A stretch of 64,000 nucleotides of DNA, from NCBI GenBank assembly GCA_913064945.1, contig CAJYAN010000006.1, forward strand, positions 167,391 to 231,390, written 5' to 3'. How positions within the stretch are numbered: position 1 is the stretch's first letter; every line of letters begins with the position of its first letter. Positions 36,256 through 46,976 of the stretch are shown one piece after another. The translations under genes and the position numbers were made by a program. This stretch comes from an uncultured Gammaproteobacteria bacterium (GTDB lineage: Bacteria > Pseudomonadota > Gammaproteobacteria > UBA6429 > Thiohalophilaceae). The notes below the pieces were generated by a model. That model saw only the letters and a program-made list of their open reading frames with translations, was not told the origin of the DNA and did not search any database.

Positions 36256-39200
36256 TCAAAAAATTCGTACTGGCTTGCCAATCACGTCACCCTGAGCGTA
36301 ATTCACACCCAGTGTCTGCAATTTAGTCAGAATTTCCTTATTCTCGGTGTGTTCAGCAATGGTCTTCATATCCATCAGATGGCCAATTTCATTGATGGAT
36401 TTTACCATTGCCAGGTGGATGGGATCTTCCATGATATCCTTGACGAGCAAACCCGATATCTTCAGGTACTCCACCGGTAGTGACTTCAGATAACCGAAGG
36501 AAGATAAGCCGGTGCCAAAGTTATCAATGGCAAAACGACAACCCAGTTCCTTAAGCCGATGTATAAATTTATTTGCATTGGCAAGGTTGCTGATCACGGA
36601 GGTTTCCGTTAGCTCGAAACAGATTTTCTCCGGCGGGACTCTGTGCTGACGTAGCGCGTCAAGGGTGAAGTTTAAAAAGTCTTCGTCGCCCAACGCCGTT
36701 CCCGACAGATTAATAGTAAACAGGGAACTCGCTTCAGCTTGCTGCGGGTGACTACCAAGCCATTCAAGTACGGCATTGACGACCCATCGATCCAGCTGAA
36801 TCGAAAGATGGTAGCGCTCAGCGGCTCTAAGGAATGTGTCAGGCAGGATGATTTTCCCGTCATCGTCTTCCAGACGCAGCAGGAATTCAAACATTGGGTT
36901 GACGTTGTCCGCGGTATCAATGGCAATTATTGGTTGATAATCGAGATGGAAACGATTCTCCTCCAGGGCCCGGTTGAGCTTCACGACCCAACGCATATCC
37001 CCTCGACGGACTGTCATCACCGCATCCTGCTCGTGATATATATGAATGCGATTACGCCCTTCTTCCTTTGCCGTATAACAGGCCGCATCCGCTTCCTTTA
37101 ATGCCTCGGTCATATTACCTGTGTCTTCGGTAATGGCGACGACACCAATGCATACTCCCACGGAATACACCTTGTTTTCCCACAGGAAGCGATAATCAGC
37201 GATGGCATCACGGACGCCATTGGCGACACGTTTTGCTTCCTCCATGTCGCAGTGTTCCATTAACAGACCAAATTCATCCCCCCCCAAACGGGCAATCGTA
37301 TCTCGTTTCCTGACGTGTTCCGCTAACACCCCGGCGATCTGTTGCAACAATTCATCACCGGCCAGGTGTCCACAGCTATCATTAATCAATTTGAACTGAT
37401 CAAGGTCGAGATAGCATAGCGCATGTTGTGCGTTGCTGTTGATAGTACTCTCTACCACACGAGACAGACGATGCTCAAATTCCCGCCGATTGACGAGCCC
37501 GGTCAGAGGGTCGTGCCGGGCAAGATGTTCCAATTCACTGGATAGCGCATGGGCCTCGGTCATGTCTCTCAACGCCACCACGGCACCTGTCACCTGCCCA
37601 TTCTCGATAAGCGGCTCCGCTGTAAAAAAGGCCGAAAACGAGGTACCGTCCTTGCGCCAGACGACATCGTGATCACCGTGGTATGCCGTCCCCTGTGTGA
37701 GACACTCGTACAGAACACACTTCTCCCAGGGATACGGCGTGCCATCGACCAGGCTATGGTGAATCAGATCATGTACCCGTTTACCGGATAGCTCCGCCTC
37801 CGTGTAGCCCAGTAATTCTGTAAATTTCGGATTGATGAAGGTACTGTGTCCTTGCTTGTCCACACCGTATATCGCCTCTCCCGTCGAGGCCAACAGGAGT
37901 TGCAGGTAATTTTTGGTTCTCTGCAGGACCTGTTGCGACTGGTTGCGTTCGGTAATATCAATAAAGGTCACGACGACCCCTTCGATCTCATTGTCCTCCG
38001 TCCGGTAGGGTAGGACACGCTGGAGATAACAGCGACCCTGATCGAGTCTGATCTCCTTTTCAATCGAGGCGAGCGTACGCAGTACCTCATCCGCGTCGGC
38101 CTGCAAGGTTGAATCGTGGACCCGGTGCGAAATGTCGCCAATCGGTCGGCCGATATCTGACGTGATCAGATTGAATATACGGCTAATCGCCGGTGTAAAG
38201 CGCTTGATACGTAATTGCGTATCCAGAAACAGGGTGGCAATATCCGTGCTGGTCAGCAGGTTGGCCTGATCATTATTCAACACTCTCAGCTCGTCCACCT
38301 TGTCCTGTAGCTGATTATTGACTGTCGCCAACTCTTCATTAAGTGATTGTAATTCCTCTTTGGAGGTCTCCAGCTCTTCATTCGTCGATTGCAGTTCCTC
38401 ATTCATGGAGAGGACTTCTTCATTATAACTTTTCAGTTCCTCATTCGACGTCTCCAGTTCTATGATCGTACCCTGCAGTTCCGCCCTGGTCGACTGCAAC
38501 TCCGATTCCAACTGGTTCAGAAAAATTTCGTCGCTAATCCCCTCGCCCTTACTCCGCTCGTGAGCTAATGGCGTTGTTTCCTCGACCTCGGCAAAGGTCG
38601 CCAGCAACAAACCTGATGCCTCGCGTGGCGCACTAACCGGCAAGACAGTCAATGATATGGGGTAGTATGTGCCGCCGCGCTTTACCCGCGCCTTCATCGT
38701 GACTTGCTGCTCATGCTGGAGTGTCATTTTCACCGCATTTCGCAACGCGCCGCGTAAGCCTTCACGGATCATGCTCATCAGATCCTGTGTCATGTCACCC
38801 GTATTCAATTCCAGGTAGGCCCCTGACAAGCCATGTAGATAGAGTATTTCAAACTTGCGATTGAACAGTACCGCAAAGGGGGCATAGTATTGCAATAACA
38901 ACTGCTGGGTAATGTTGCCGAAATTGACGGCCTTCGCCAGGGATTGTGTGCTTTGACGCCCCACCAGGATCTGTCTTGCCCTCCCGCTACTCACCGGGAA
39001 ATCAACCTTATCCCGCCGCGTTGGACCGATGCGCTGATACAGTCGCAATTTTTTAGAGACCGGTTTAAACAGATCCTCCTGCTGACCGATCGTCTCGGAG
39101 GCGCCCAGAAAAAGATAACCACCTTCGTTAAGCACATAATGGAATAACGAAATCACCTTCTTTTGCACGTCCGGCACAATATAGATCAACAGATTGCGAC

Positions 39201-40500
39201 AGCTGATCAAATCCAGTTTTGAAAACGGTGGATCACTGATCAGGTTCTGTGCCGCGAACACGACACAATCGCGTACCTGCTTGGTAATTTCATAGTTAGT
39301 CTGATCGACTTTTCTGAAAAACTGTCGTAAACGCTCTGGCGAGATGTCGGCGGCAACATTTTCGGGGTAAATACCAGTCCGCGCAGTTGCCAGCGATGCC
39401 TCATCAATGTCCGAGGCAAAGATCTGAACTGGGCATTGCTTTTGCTGCGCCTGAATCTGTTCGAGGAGGAGGATTGCTATCGAATAGGCCTCTTCCCCTG
39501 ATGAACAACCGGGAACCCAGATGCGTATCGGTGTACCTGGTGCCTTATCGTGTACCAGCTTACGGATGACTTCCTGCTCGAGAAGCTGGAAGGCCTCCGG
39601 CTCCCGAAAAAAATCAGTTACCCCAATCAGCAGGTCATTACACAAAAGCCCAATCTCGCGTTCATCCTCTCGCAGGAACTGTAGATAGTCCCCGGCTTCC
39701 TCAATGTGATTAAGCCCCATGCGTCGTTTGATACGGCGGATTAAGGTGCCCGTTTTATAATAGTGAAAATCGTATTTACTACGTTCACGCAGCACTGCCA
39801 GAATCAGTTCCAGCAGATCCGGTACGTTATCACCGATCATCTCCGGGTTGCTTGATTCGCTTGTATGTTGCTGATAACGGATCAGGGCAGACGGCATTTC
39901 CTCCACCGGCAGCACATAGTCGACCAGACCTGTATCAATGGCGCTGCGAGGCATACCATCGAACTGCGCGGTCTCCGGAGTCTGGGCCATGACAATCCCA
40001 CCATGGCCCTTAATGGCCTTGAGCCCGAGGGTGCCATCACGACCGGTGCCAGACAGTATAATACAGAGGGCCTCTGCCTGTCGGTCCTCTGCCAGGGAAC
40101 GGAGGAAAAAATCAATCGGCAGTCGCAGGCCGTGTTGCGGTTCCCGAACACTCAGGTGCAGGACACCATCACGTATGCTCAGGTTCTTATTCGGCGGAAT
40201 GACATAGACATGATTGGCCTCGACGGTAATCCGGTCTTCCACCTGTGCGACCTTCATCGACGTAAGTTTGGCCAGAATATCCGCCGTCAGGCTTTCATGT
40301 ATCGGGTCGAGATGCTGTACCAAAACGAAGGCCATACCACTGTCGGCAGGCATAGCGGTAAAAAAACGTTTAAAGGCATCCAGCCCACCGGCGGAAGCAC
40401 CGATTCCAATGACAGGAAAATCGAGCAGTGTCGTTAACTCGCGCGAGGGCGGTGCAGATTTTCCAGCAAGGCGTTTTTTGGTACCAGGCTTTAGTGGCAT
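36256..40500 (-). CDS. CheB-CheR-PAS-PAS-GGDEF-EAL fusion protein
   Basis: 1414 residues. CheB-type esterase at about 28-215 with all three catalytic positions (GASAGG Ser, LVQHLDP His, GTGRDG Asp) but no receiver domain; CheR-type methyltransferase at about 225-500 (VPGCSSGEEAYSIAILL); long coiled coil at about 660-740 (repeated EELxSxNEEL); two PAS regions (about 745-855, 870-985); GGDEF with intact GGDEF near 1075 and an RKRD inhibitory site five residues before it; EAL domain at about 1170-1410. The EAL site is altered: EFL for EAL, DNFG for DDFG, KIS for KID. So it probably makes c-di-GMP and may have weak or no hydrolysis. No membrane segment. Confidence 0.9.
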   Translation of the reverse strand: MPLKPGTKKRLAGKSAPPSRELTTLLDFPVIGIGASAGGLDAFKRFFTAMPADSGMAFVLVQHLDPIHESLTADILAKLTSMKVAQVEDRITVEANHVYVIPPNKNLSIRDGVLHLSVREPQHGLRLPIDFFLRSLAEDRQAEALCIILSGTGRDGTLGLKAIKGHGGIVMAQTPETAQFDGMPRSAIDTGLVDYVLPVEEMPSALIRYQQHTSESSNPEMIGDNVPDLLELILAVLRERSKYDFHYYKTGTLIRRIKRRMGLNHIEEAGDYLQFLREDEREIGLLCNDLLIGVTDFFREPEAFQLLEQEVIRKLVHDKAPGTPIRIWVPGCSSGEEAYSIAILLLEQIQAQQKQCPVQIFASDIDEASLATARTGIYPENVAADISPERLRQFFRKVDQTNYEITKQVRDCVVFAAQNLISDPPFSKLDLISCRNLLIYIVPDVQKKVISLFHYVLNEGGYLFLGASETIGQQEDLFKPVSKKLRLYQRIGPTRRDKVDFPVSSGRARQILVGRQSTQSLAKAVNFGNITQQLLLQYYAPFAVLFNRKFEILYLHGLSGAYLELNTGDMTQDLMSMIREGLRGALRNAVKMTLQHEQQVTMKARVKRGGTYYPISLTVLPVSAPREASGLLLATFAEVEETTPLAHERSKGEGISDEIFLNQLESELQSTRAELQGTIIELETSNEELKSYNEEVLSMNEELQSTNEELETSKEELQSLNEELATVNNQLQDKVDELRVLNNDQANLLTSTDIATLFLDTQLRIKRFTPAISRIFNLITSDIGRPIGDISHRVHDSTLQADADEVLRTLASIEKEIRLDQGRCYLQRVLPYRTEDNEIEGVVVTFIDITERNQSQQVLQRTKNYLQLLLASTGEAIYGVDKQGHSTFINPKFTELLGYTEAELSGKRVHDLIHHSLVDGTPYPWEKCVLYECLTQGTAYHGDHDVVWRKDGTSFSAFFTAEPLIENGQVTGAVVALRDMTEAHALSSELEHLARHDPLTGLVNRREFEHRLSRVVESTINSNAQHALCYLDLDQFKLINDSCGHLAGDELLQQIAGVLAEHVRKRDTIARLGGDEFGLLMEHCDMEEAKRVANGVRDAIADYRFLWENKVYSVGVCIGVVAITEDTGNMTEALKEADAACYTAKEEGRNRIHIYHEQDAVMTVRRGDMRWVVKLNRALEENRFHLDYQPIIAIDTADNVNPMFEFLLRLEDDDGKIILPDTFLRAAERYHLSIQLDRWVVNAVLEWLGSHPQQAEASSLFTINLSGTALGDEDFLNFTLDALRQHRVPPEKICFELTETSVISNLANANKFIHRLKELGCRFAIDNFGTGLSSFGYLKSLPVEYLKISGLLVKDIMEDPIHLAMVKSINEIGHLMDMKTIAEHTENKEILTKLQTLGVNYAQGDVIGKPVRIF

Positions 40501-40855
40501 AGCGTTACACCTCGATACCCCTGACGCAAGATATTACGTCAATAAAATAATGGAATTACTTGTTGAACAGTGATTACCAAGTACCACAGTACACTATATC
40601 TATCGAACTATGCAGGGTCAATTGTGTTATCCATTATCTGAATTTAATTCGTCGACAGGCCGCCGCCTTCACTGACAATTCTGGTTGGCGTCATACCCGG
40701 TCCGCATGTGTGTCAATGGCAAACCATCTCCACCTCGTGTCGCTGCTCGTGATGGCAAAGACAATCACCAGGAGACATTGTCCCATACGGTCACTGTGCA
40801 TCGGCATTGTACGCAACACCATTCAATCCGCGCACGATAACGCCGACATCCGCTG
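40501..40855. other. Intergenic region between the fusion gene and the glucan synthase
   Basis: 355 bases without a convincing gene, RNA or clear terminator. It holds the 3' end region after the glucan synthase (minus strand) and the promoter region of the CheB-CheR fusion. Frames that cross it have no coding bias that I can recognise. Confidence 0.5.
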
Positions 40856-43800
40856 TTATTCCAAACCCAGCACCACCTCTACAACATGTTCCTGATGGTC
40901 GTCGGTGAGCGGGATCCGCCCTGCGGTGCCGTTATCATGAACATCAATACCATCCACCAACAGACGGCTTACACGATTCGAGTTATCAGCCGCGCGTCTG
41001 ATATTGATGTGGTAGACCGTCTCACGAAAACGATAGTGAATCTTGTAAGAATCCCAATGGTCTGGAATACAGGGGGCAATGCACAAATGGTCAACGTCGA
41101 GTTGCAGTCCCAATAGTGTTTCAATACTCAGGCGGTACATCCAGCCTGCCGCACCGGTGTACCAGGTCCAGCCACCACGACCAGTATGGGGGGCGGCTGC
41201 GTAAATATCGGCACACATAACATACGGTTCGACCTTGTAGCGTTCGATCTGACCCGGCGTACTGCCATGCTGGATCGGATTGAGCATGGCAAACATCTCC
41301 CAGGCGCGTTCCGTGTCACCCAGCATGGCAAACGCCATACTGGTCCAGATCGCGGCATGAGTATATTGACCACCGTTTTCGCGCACACCGGGGATGTAGC
41401 CTTTGATATAGCCGGGTTCGAGGTTTGATTTATCAAACGGTGGGGCGAGTAGCTGGATGAGTTGTGCATCGCGTCGCACCAGGTGCTCGTCGACGGCCCG
41501 CATCGCCTGACGGGCACGCACAGGATCGCCACCACCCGAAATCACCGCCCAGCTCTGACTAATGGCATCAATCCGGCATTCCTCATTCTCGGCTGAACCC
41601 AGTGGCGTCCCATCATCAAACCAGGCACGTCGATACCAGTCGCCGTCCCAGGCATTGGCCTCGATATGATTACGCAATAAGGCCGCCTGCTCTGTGCAGA
41701 TTTCGACAAGCTCCGTATCGTGTCGGGCCAGTGCCAGGCCGGTAAACTGCTGCAAGGTATGGTAGAGGAACCATGCCAGCCAGACGCTTTCACCCTTGCC
41801 CGCATGCCCGACGAGATTCATGCCATCGTTCCAGTCACCACAGCCCATTAATGGCAACTGATGTTCGCCAAAACGCAGCCCATGCTTGATAGCACGTACG
41901 CAGTGTTCATAGAGACTGGCCGCTCCCGGTGAACGTTGCGGCAGATCGTAGTAAGCCTCCTCTTCCGGGTTCAGCTCGCGGCCTTCCAGGAAGTGTGCCG
42001 ACTCGTCGAGTACGCCGGTATCGCCAGTCACTTGCACGTAACGACAGGTGGCATAGGCTAACCACAAATAGTCATCGGAAAAATGTGTCCGCACCCCCTG
42101 ACCGTTAGGCGGGTGCCACCAGTGTTGTACATCCCCCTTCAGGAACTGGTGTCCGGCGCATCGCAGCAACTGTTCTCGGGCCAGCCATGGCGTGGCATGA
42201 AGCAACGCCATGGTGTCCTGTAATTGATCGCGGAAACCATAGGCACCACCGGACTGATAATAACCACTGCGACCCCAGAGTCGGCAGGAGAGTGTCTGAT
42301 AGACCAGCCAGCCGTTGGTCAGTACATCCAGTGCCGGGTCGGGGGTTTCCACATTCACCGCACCCAGAGTGTGATTCCAGTATTCCCACACACCTTCCAA
42401 TGCCTGACGTGCACCAGCCCGCCCAGCGAAGCGCTGTACAAAATGCCGCGCCTCGTCACTATCGCCAGCGGCGCCAAAGATGAAGACGATCTCGCGTTCC
42501 TCGCCGTCGGCCAGTTCAAGCGGCGCCTGTATCGCGGCACAGGGGTCCAGCCCTGCCCCGGTCTTACCTGACAGTCGTGTGCGGCGCATTGCTGCCGGAG
42601 TGGCGAGTGAGCCGTTACGACCAATGAACTCAATACGATTGCCAGTGACTGAACCCGGCGGGTCACGAGACTGCTTATTACTCACATGGGCAAAGACGAC
42701 CCGGTTGGCGCATTCACGTCCGTAGGCATTGCGGGCAAACAACGCACCGCTGTGGGGATCGGTTTCGGTCACGATGTGCATCAAATTTGTATGACGCCAC
42801 TCACCGAGCACCAGCTCCCAGTAGCCGCTCAGTGACAACTGACGTGAACGTCCCGAGTCATTGCGCAACTTGACGACAAAAAACTTCACCGGCGCGTCCA
42901 TGGCGACGTAGGTAAACATCTCCGAGGCGATACCGGCCTGAAAATGCTCAAATACACTGTAACCAAAACCGTGCCGGCAGACATAACCGGATGGACTCGA
43001 CTGTGGCATGGCCCCAGGCAACGGTGTCGGCGACCAGAATTCCCCCGTCTGATCATCCCGGATATAGAGGGCCTCACCGCTGCTGTCGCTCAACGGGTCG
43101 TTGTGCCAGGGAGTAAGTCGGAACTCGTGTGCATTCCCCACCCAGGTATAGGCGCTGCCACTTTCGCTGACAACGGTGCCAATATGCGGGCTGGCAATGA
43201 CATTGACCCACGGTGCCGGTGTCGTCTGCCCCGGCTCAAGCATGACGACATACTCATGCCCGTCGGGTGTGAAGCCACCCAGACCATTACAAAAAATACG
43301 TTCCCGTGTCGACAATGCCTGCTGCTTCTCGGGCGACGCGAGATCCGCTCCTGGCGGTAAGCTGCCTGGCAGACGCTCTAGCGGTACGCGACGTTGTACC
43401 TGTTCCGCCAGGGTCTCTGCCGTATCGGTCAACACAACCCGGGCGACCGTCTGAAACAGGACGCGATCCTCCTCGGACAGTTCTTCGGAACGGCGTACAA
43501 AGACGCCGCCAGGTTTGTCGACCATGTGCGCCTCGGGACCGCTGTTGATCATGCCCATGATCTGATCCTGCAGTACCGCCCGATAACCTGAGAAATCCTC
43601 GTTGACGATGAGCAGATCGGTAATCAACCCTTTCATGCGCCAGTAGGCATGGGCCTGCAATACCTGTCTTGCCAGTTCAATGCGGCCAAGATCTCCGATA
43701 CGTAACAGGATGATAGGCAGATCGCCCGAGATGGCAAAACGCCATAGACCGGGCTGGCCCAGCTGATTACGGGCAATAACACTAGGCGCGGCACGGCGTA

Positions 43801-46800
43801 GCACATTACTGTAGATCACCGAGCTCGCCAGGCGACCATAGACCTGGGCATCGGCTTCACTGGCGTTGAGATGTCGCAGCACCTCCTGACTCTGAAACCA
43901 GGCCATCTCAAAGGCGCGTTCAACGAAGTGGCGGTCACAGTATTTTTCAATCAGTGCCAACGCCGCCTCGCGCGTTTCAACCACACCGGTAATGAATTGC
44001 AGGCTCGCCGTCTCATCGCCTGACAGGCTTAGTGTGCTGCGGATCGCCGCGATGGGGTCGAGTACCGGACCCGCTGTGTTAGACAGGTGAATCGTCGACT
44101 GCTCCGATAATCGGGTGTCTTCTACAGGGCTGTGCAGCGCGACCGGGTTGGCCGCGCTGCGACCCCGACCAATAAATTTTGCCCGGTCCGTCTCGTATGA
44201 TAGCGTGTCGAGCCGCGCATCCGGGGCGGCCAACAGGTGAAACATCCACGGCACCTGTTCCCCCGGTGTGCGCGGTCGTCGGGTACAGAGGATCGCCTGC
44301 TGCACAGGCAGGATTTCCGTCTGGACGAACAGATTGCTGAAGGCCCGATGCGCCAGGTCGGCATTCTGGGGGGCTAACACCACTTCCATATAACTGGTCA
44401 GTTCAATACGACGCGTCCCCGCCGACTGATTGGTCAGGGTGAGGCGGCGAATCTCGACGTCGTCTTCCGGTGACACGCTGACCTCGGTATGCGTTTCGAT
44501 AGCCTCATCACGACGCCGGTATTCCGCCCGCGCCTGGACGAAGATCGCCTCATAGTGATCAGCCTTGCGTCGCGTCGGTTGGTAGGTATTCGACCAGTAG
44601 CGCCCGGTGTCGCCATCGCGCAGGTAAATGAAAGCACCCCAGTGATCGCAGGTAACATCCTCGCGCCAACGACTGACGGCTAGGTCAAGCCAACGGCTAT
44701 AACCACCACCGGTATGGGTCGCCATGACATGGTAGCGGCCATTGGACAACAGGTGAACTTCCGGCGTTGGGGTGTTCAGATCGGTGAACACACGCATGAT
44801 CGCACCCGCATCCTCGGTGGGAGGCCGCGCCGCGGCACTGACCTCGGCCGCATGCGGGTGCAAGGTCGCACCTTTTTTCGGTACCCGCTCCTGGAGCAAC
44901 AATTGTGTTGCCTGGGCAAAGGGGTCAGACATAAATCGTCGCTGCATCGGCCGACCGAGCAATACATGAGTCAGTGACAGCAGGCTCATGCCTTGATGGT
45001 GTGCCATAAAACTACGCACGATGGCGTGATTTTTACCCCGCGGCACGCGCGATGGTGTGTAATCGATAGCCTCATAAAAACCATACGCACCGAGGAAACC
45101 CGCCGTCGCGAGCCGCTGCAAATTGCGACAGGCCGCCAGTGGCATCACCATCAGTGCCAGCGCACTGGCGTAAGGTGCGATTACCAGGTCGTCACCCAGA
45201 CCGCGTTTGAAACCCAGCCCCGGTACACCAAAGGCCCGATATTGGTAGACCTGGTGCATATCGGTAGCGTTATAACCGGACTCGGAAATTCCCCAGGGCA
45301 CGGCACGTTGCTGGCCATATTCGATCTGACGCGCAACGGCGGCTTTGCAGGTCTGATCTAATAAGGTGTTATCAAAACTGGGCATGACTAACAGCGGCAT
45401 AAGGTACTCGAACATCGAACCGCTCCATGAGATCAGGCTAATGTCGCCACCATGACTGGTGAGCAGTCGACCGAGTGCAAACCAGTGTTTCTGTGGCACC
45501 TGACCCTGCGCGATAAGCAGAAAACTGGCCAGACGCGCCTCGGAGGCCAGCAGGTCATAACAGGTCGGATCGCGACGGCGTTCACCGACATCGTATCCAA
45601 TGGCCAGCAAACTACACGAGGTATCATAGAGAAAGTCAAAATCCATCTGCGCCAGTTCGCGGCTGCGATCGATCAAATCATCGATCACTCTGAGTCTCTC
45701 CACCGCAGTTTTATAATGCGTTCCCGTGCCTGCCGCGGCAGCGCTATTGGCATCTGCCCTGGCCAGTTCCACCAGTGTCGGGATATTGCTGAAGTAGCCT
45801 GGCTCAGGCACCAGTAGACGAAGCTCATTACACAGTGCACTGGATTGCTGCTCAAAGGCCTGCGCCCAGTAATACAGCTCGCCATCGATATCAAGCTCAG
45901 CAGGCAGCCATGACACCAGGTTCACGCTTAGGCGATGAATCGCCTGCAGCAAATGTTCGATATCGATCAGTGCTTGTGCATTTGTGGTGGGGACAGGTGG
46001 TGCGCGTGCGATTAATGTGTTTTGCAGTTGCTTGATCCTTTGCGCAAGATCCGGTGTAGGTACAGCAGGCACATGCTCGGCCAGTACCTGCAAGGTGTCT
46101 TGCAGTCCCTGCAACATATTTGCTGGCAGCACCGGTTGATCTTTCAGTTCCAGTAAGCCCGCCTGCAGAGTTAGCAGGCTACCCGCCAGATTACCGCTGT
46201 CTACCGAAGAGATGTATTGCGGGTGGAGTGGTTGTAGTGTCTGTGTGTCGTACCAGTTATAAAAATGTCCACGGTAGCGTTCCAGCCTTTCCATTGTCGC
46301 CAGTGTATTCTCGGTACGTTGCAAAAATTCTCCCGCACAAAGGTAACCGAAATCATACGCCGCCTGATTCGCCAGCAGCGCCATACCAATATTGGTTGGC
46401 GAGGTGCGCGATGCAAGGGCGGGGATCGGATATTCCTGAAAGTTATCGGGTGGTAACCAATTGTCCTGTGGTCCAACGAACGCCGCGAAAAAACGCCAGG
46501 TGCGCCGGGCCGTTGTCCGCAAGAAGGTCTGTTGTGCCGCGTTCAGATCAGGCGCCGGAGAGACCAGTGGCAAGCTAATCCACCATGCAACGACGGGCGA
46601 CACCAGCCACAGAAATAAGACCGGCGCATAGAACAACCATTCCGTTGGATGGCGTTGCCACACACCCACCGCCAGCGCGAGCGCTACGCAAGGTGCGACC
46701 CACATCTCGCCGAAAAAATCGATCAGCGTACGGCGCGCGTTGCGACGCGTATAAGATCGCATGTGCCAGTGCAGCAGACCGCGATGCGTAAATAGCATGC

Positions 46801-46976
46801 GTAAGCCCGAGCGCAGGATCGCATCGAGGCAGATAAACGAATCGTAGGGTAAAAGGACGAAGCTCAGCAAGGCGATCAGCATTGAGCGGCCCACGGTTTT
46901 CCCGGTCAGGATCAGGTGTACCTGCCAATCACGTTCTTCAGGCCGACGCACGAGTTCGATCACGGTGGACAGTGTG
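40856..46976 (-). CDS. ndvB: Cyclic beta-1,2-glucan synthase, C-terminal part after frameshift
   Basis: About 2040 codons that continue the preceding 5' part in another frame. Order: remaining membrane helices (about LIALLSFVLLPYDS, VAWWISLPL), the glycoamylase-like domain (GISESGYNATDMHQVYQYRAF-type region, GLKRGLGDD-type), two carbohydrate-binding/GH94-N-like segments, and a GH94 phosphorylase-type domain near the C-terminus (GCGDWNDGMNLVG, YTGAAGWMYR). In ChvB/NdvB these steps synthesise, trim and close periplasmic cyclic glucans. The first in-frame ATG at 47107 lies inside the overlap and is not a normal gene start; the frame is joined to the 5' part at the C6 run 46976-46981. Confidence 0.88.
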
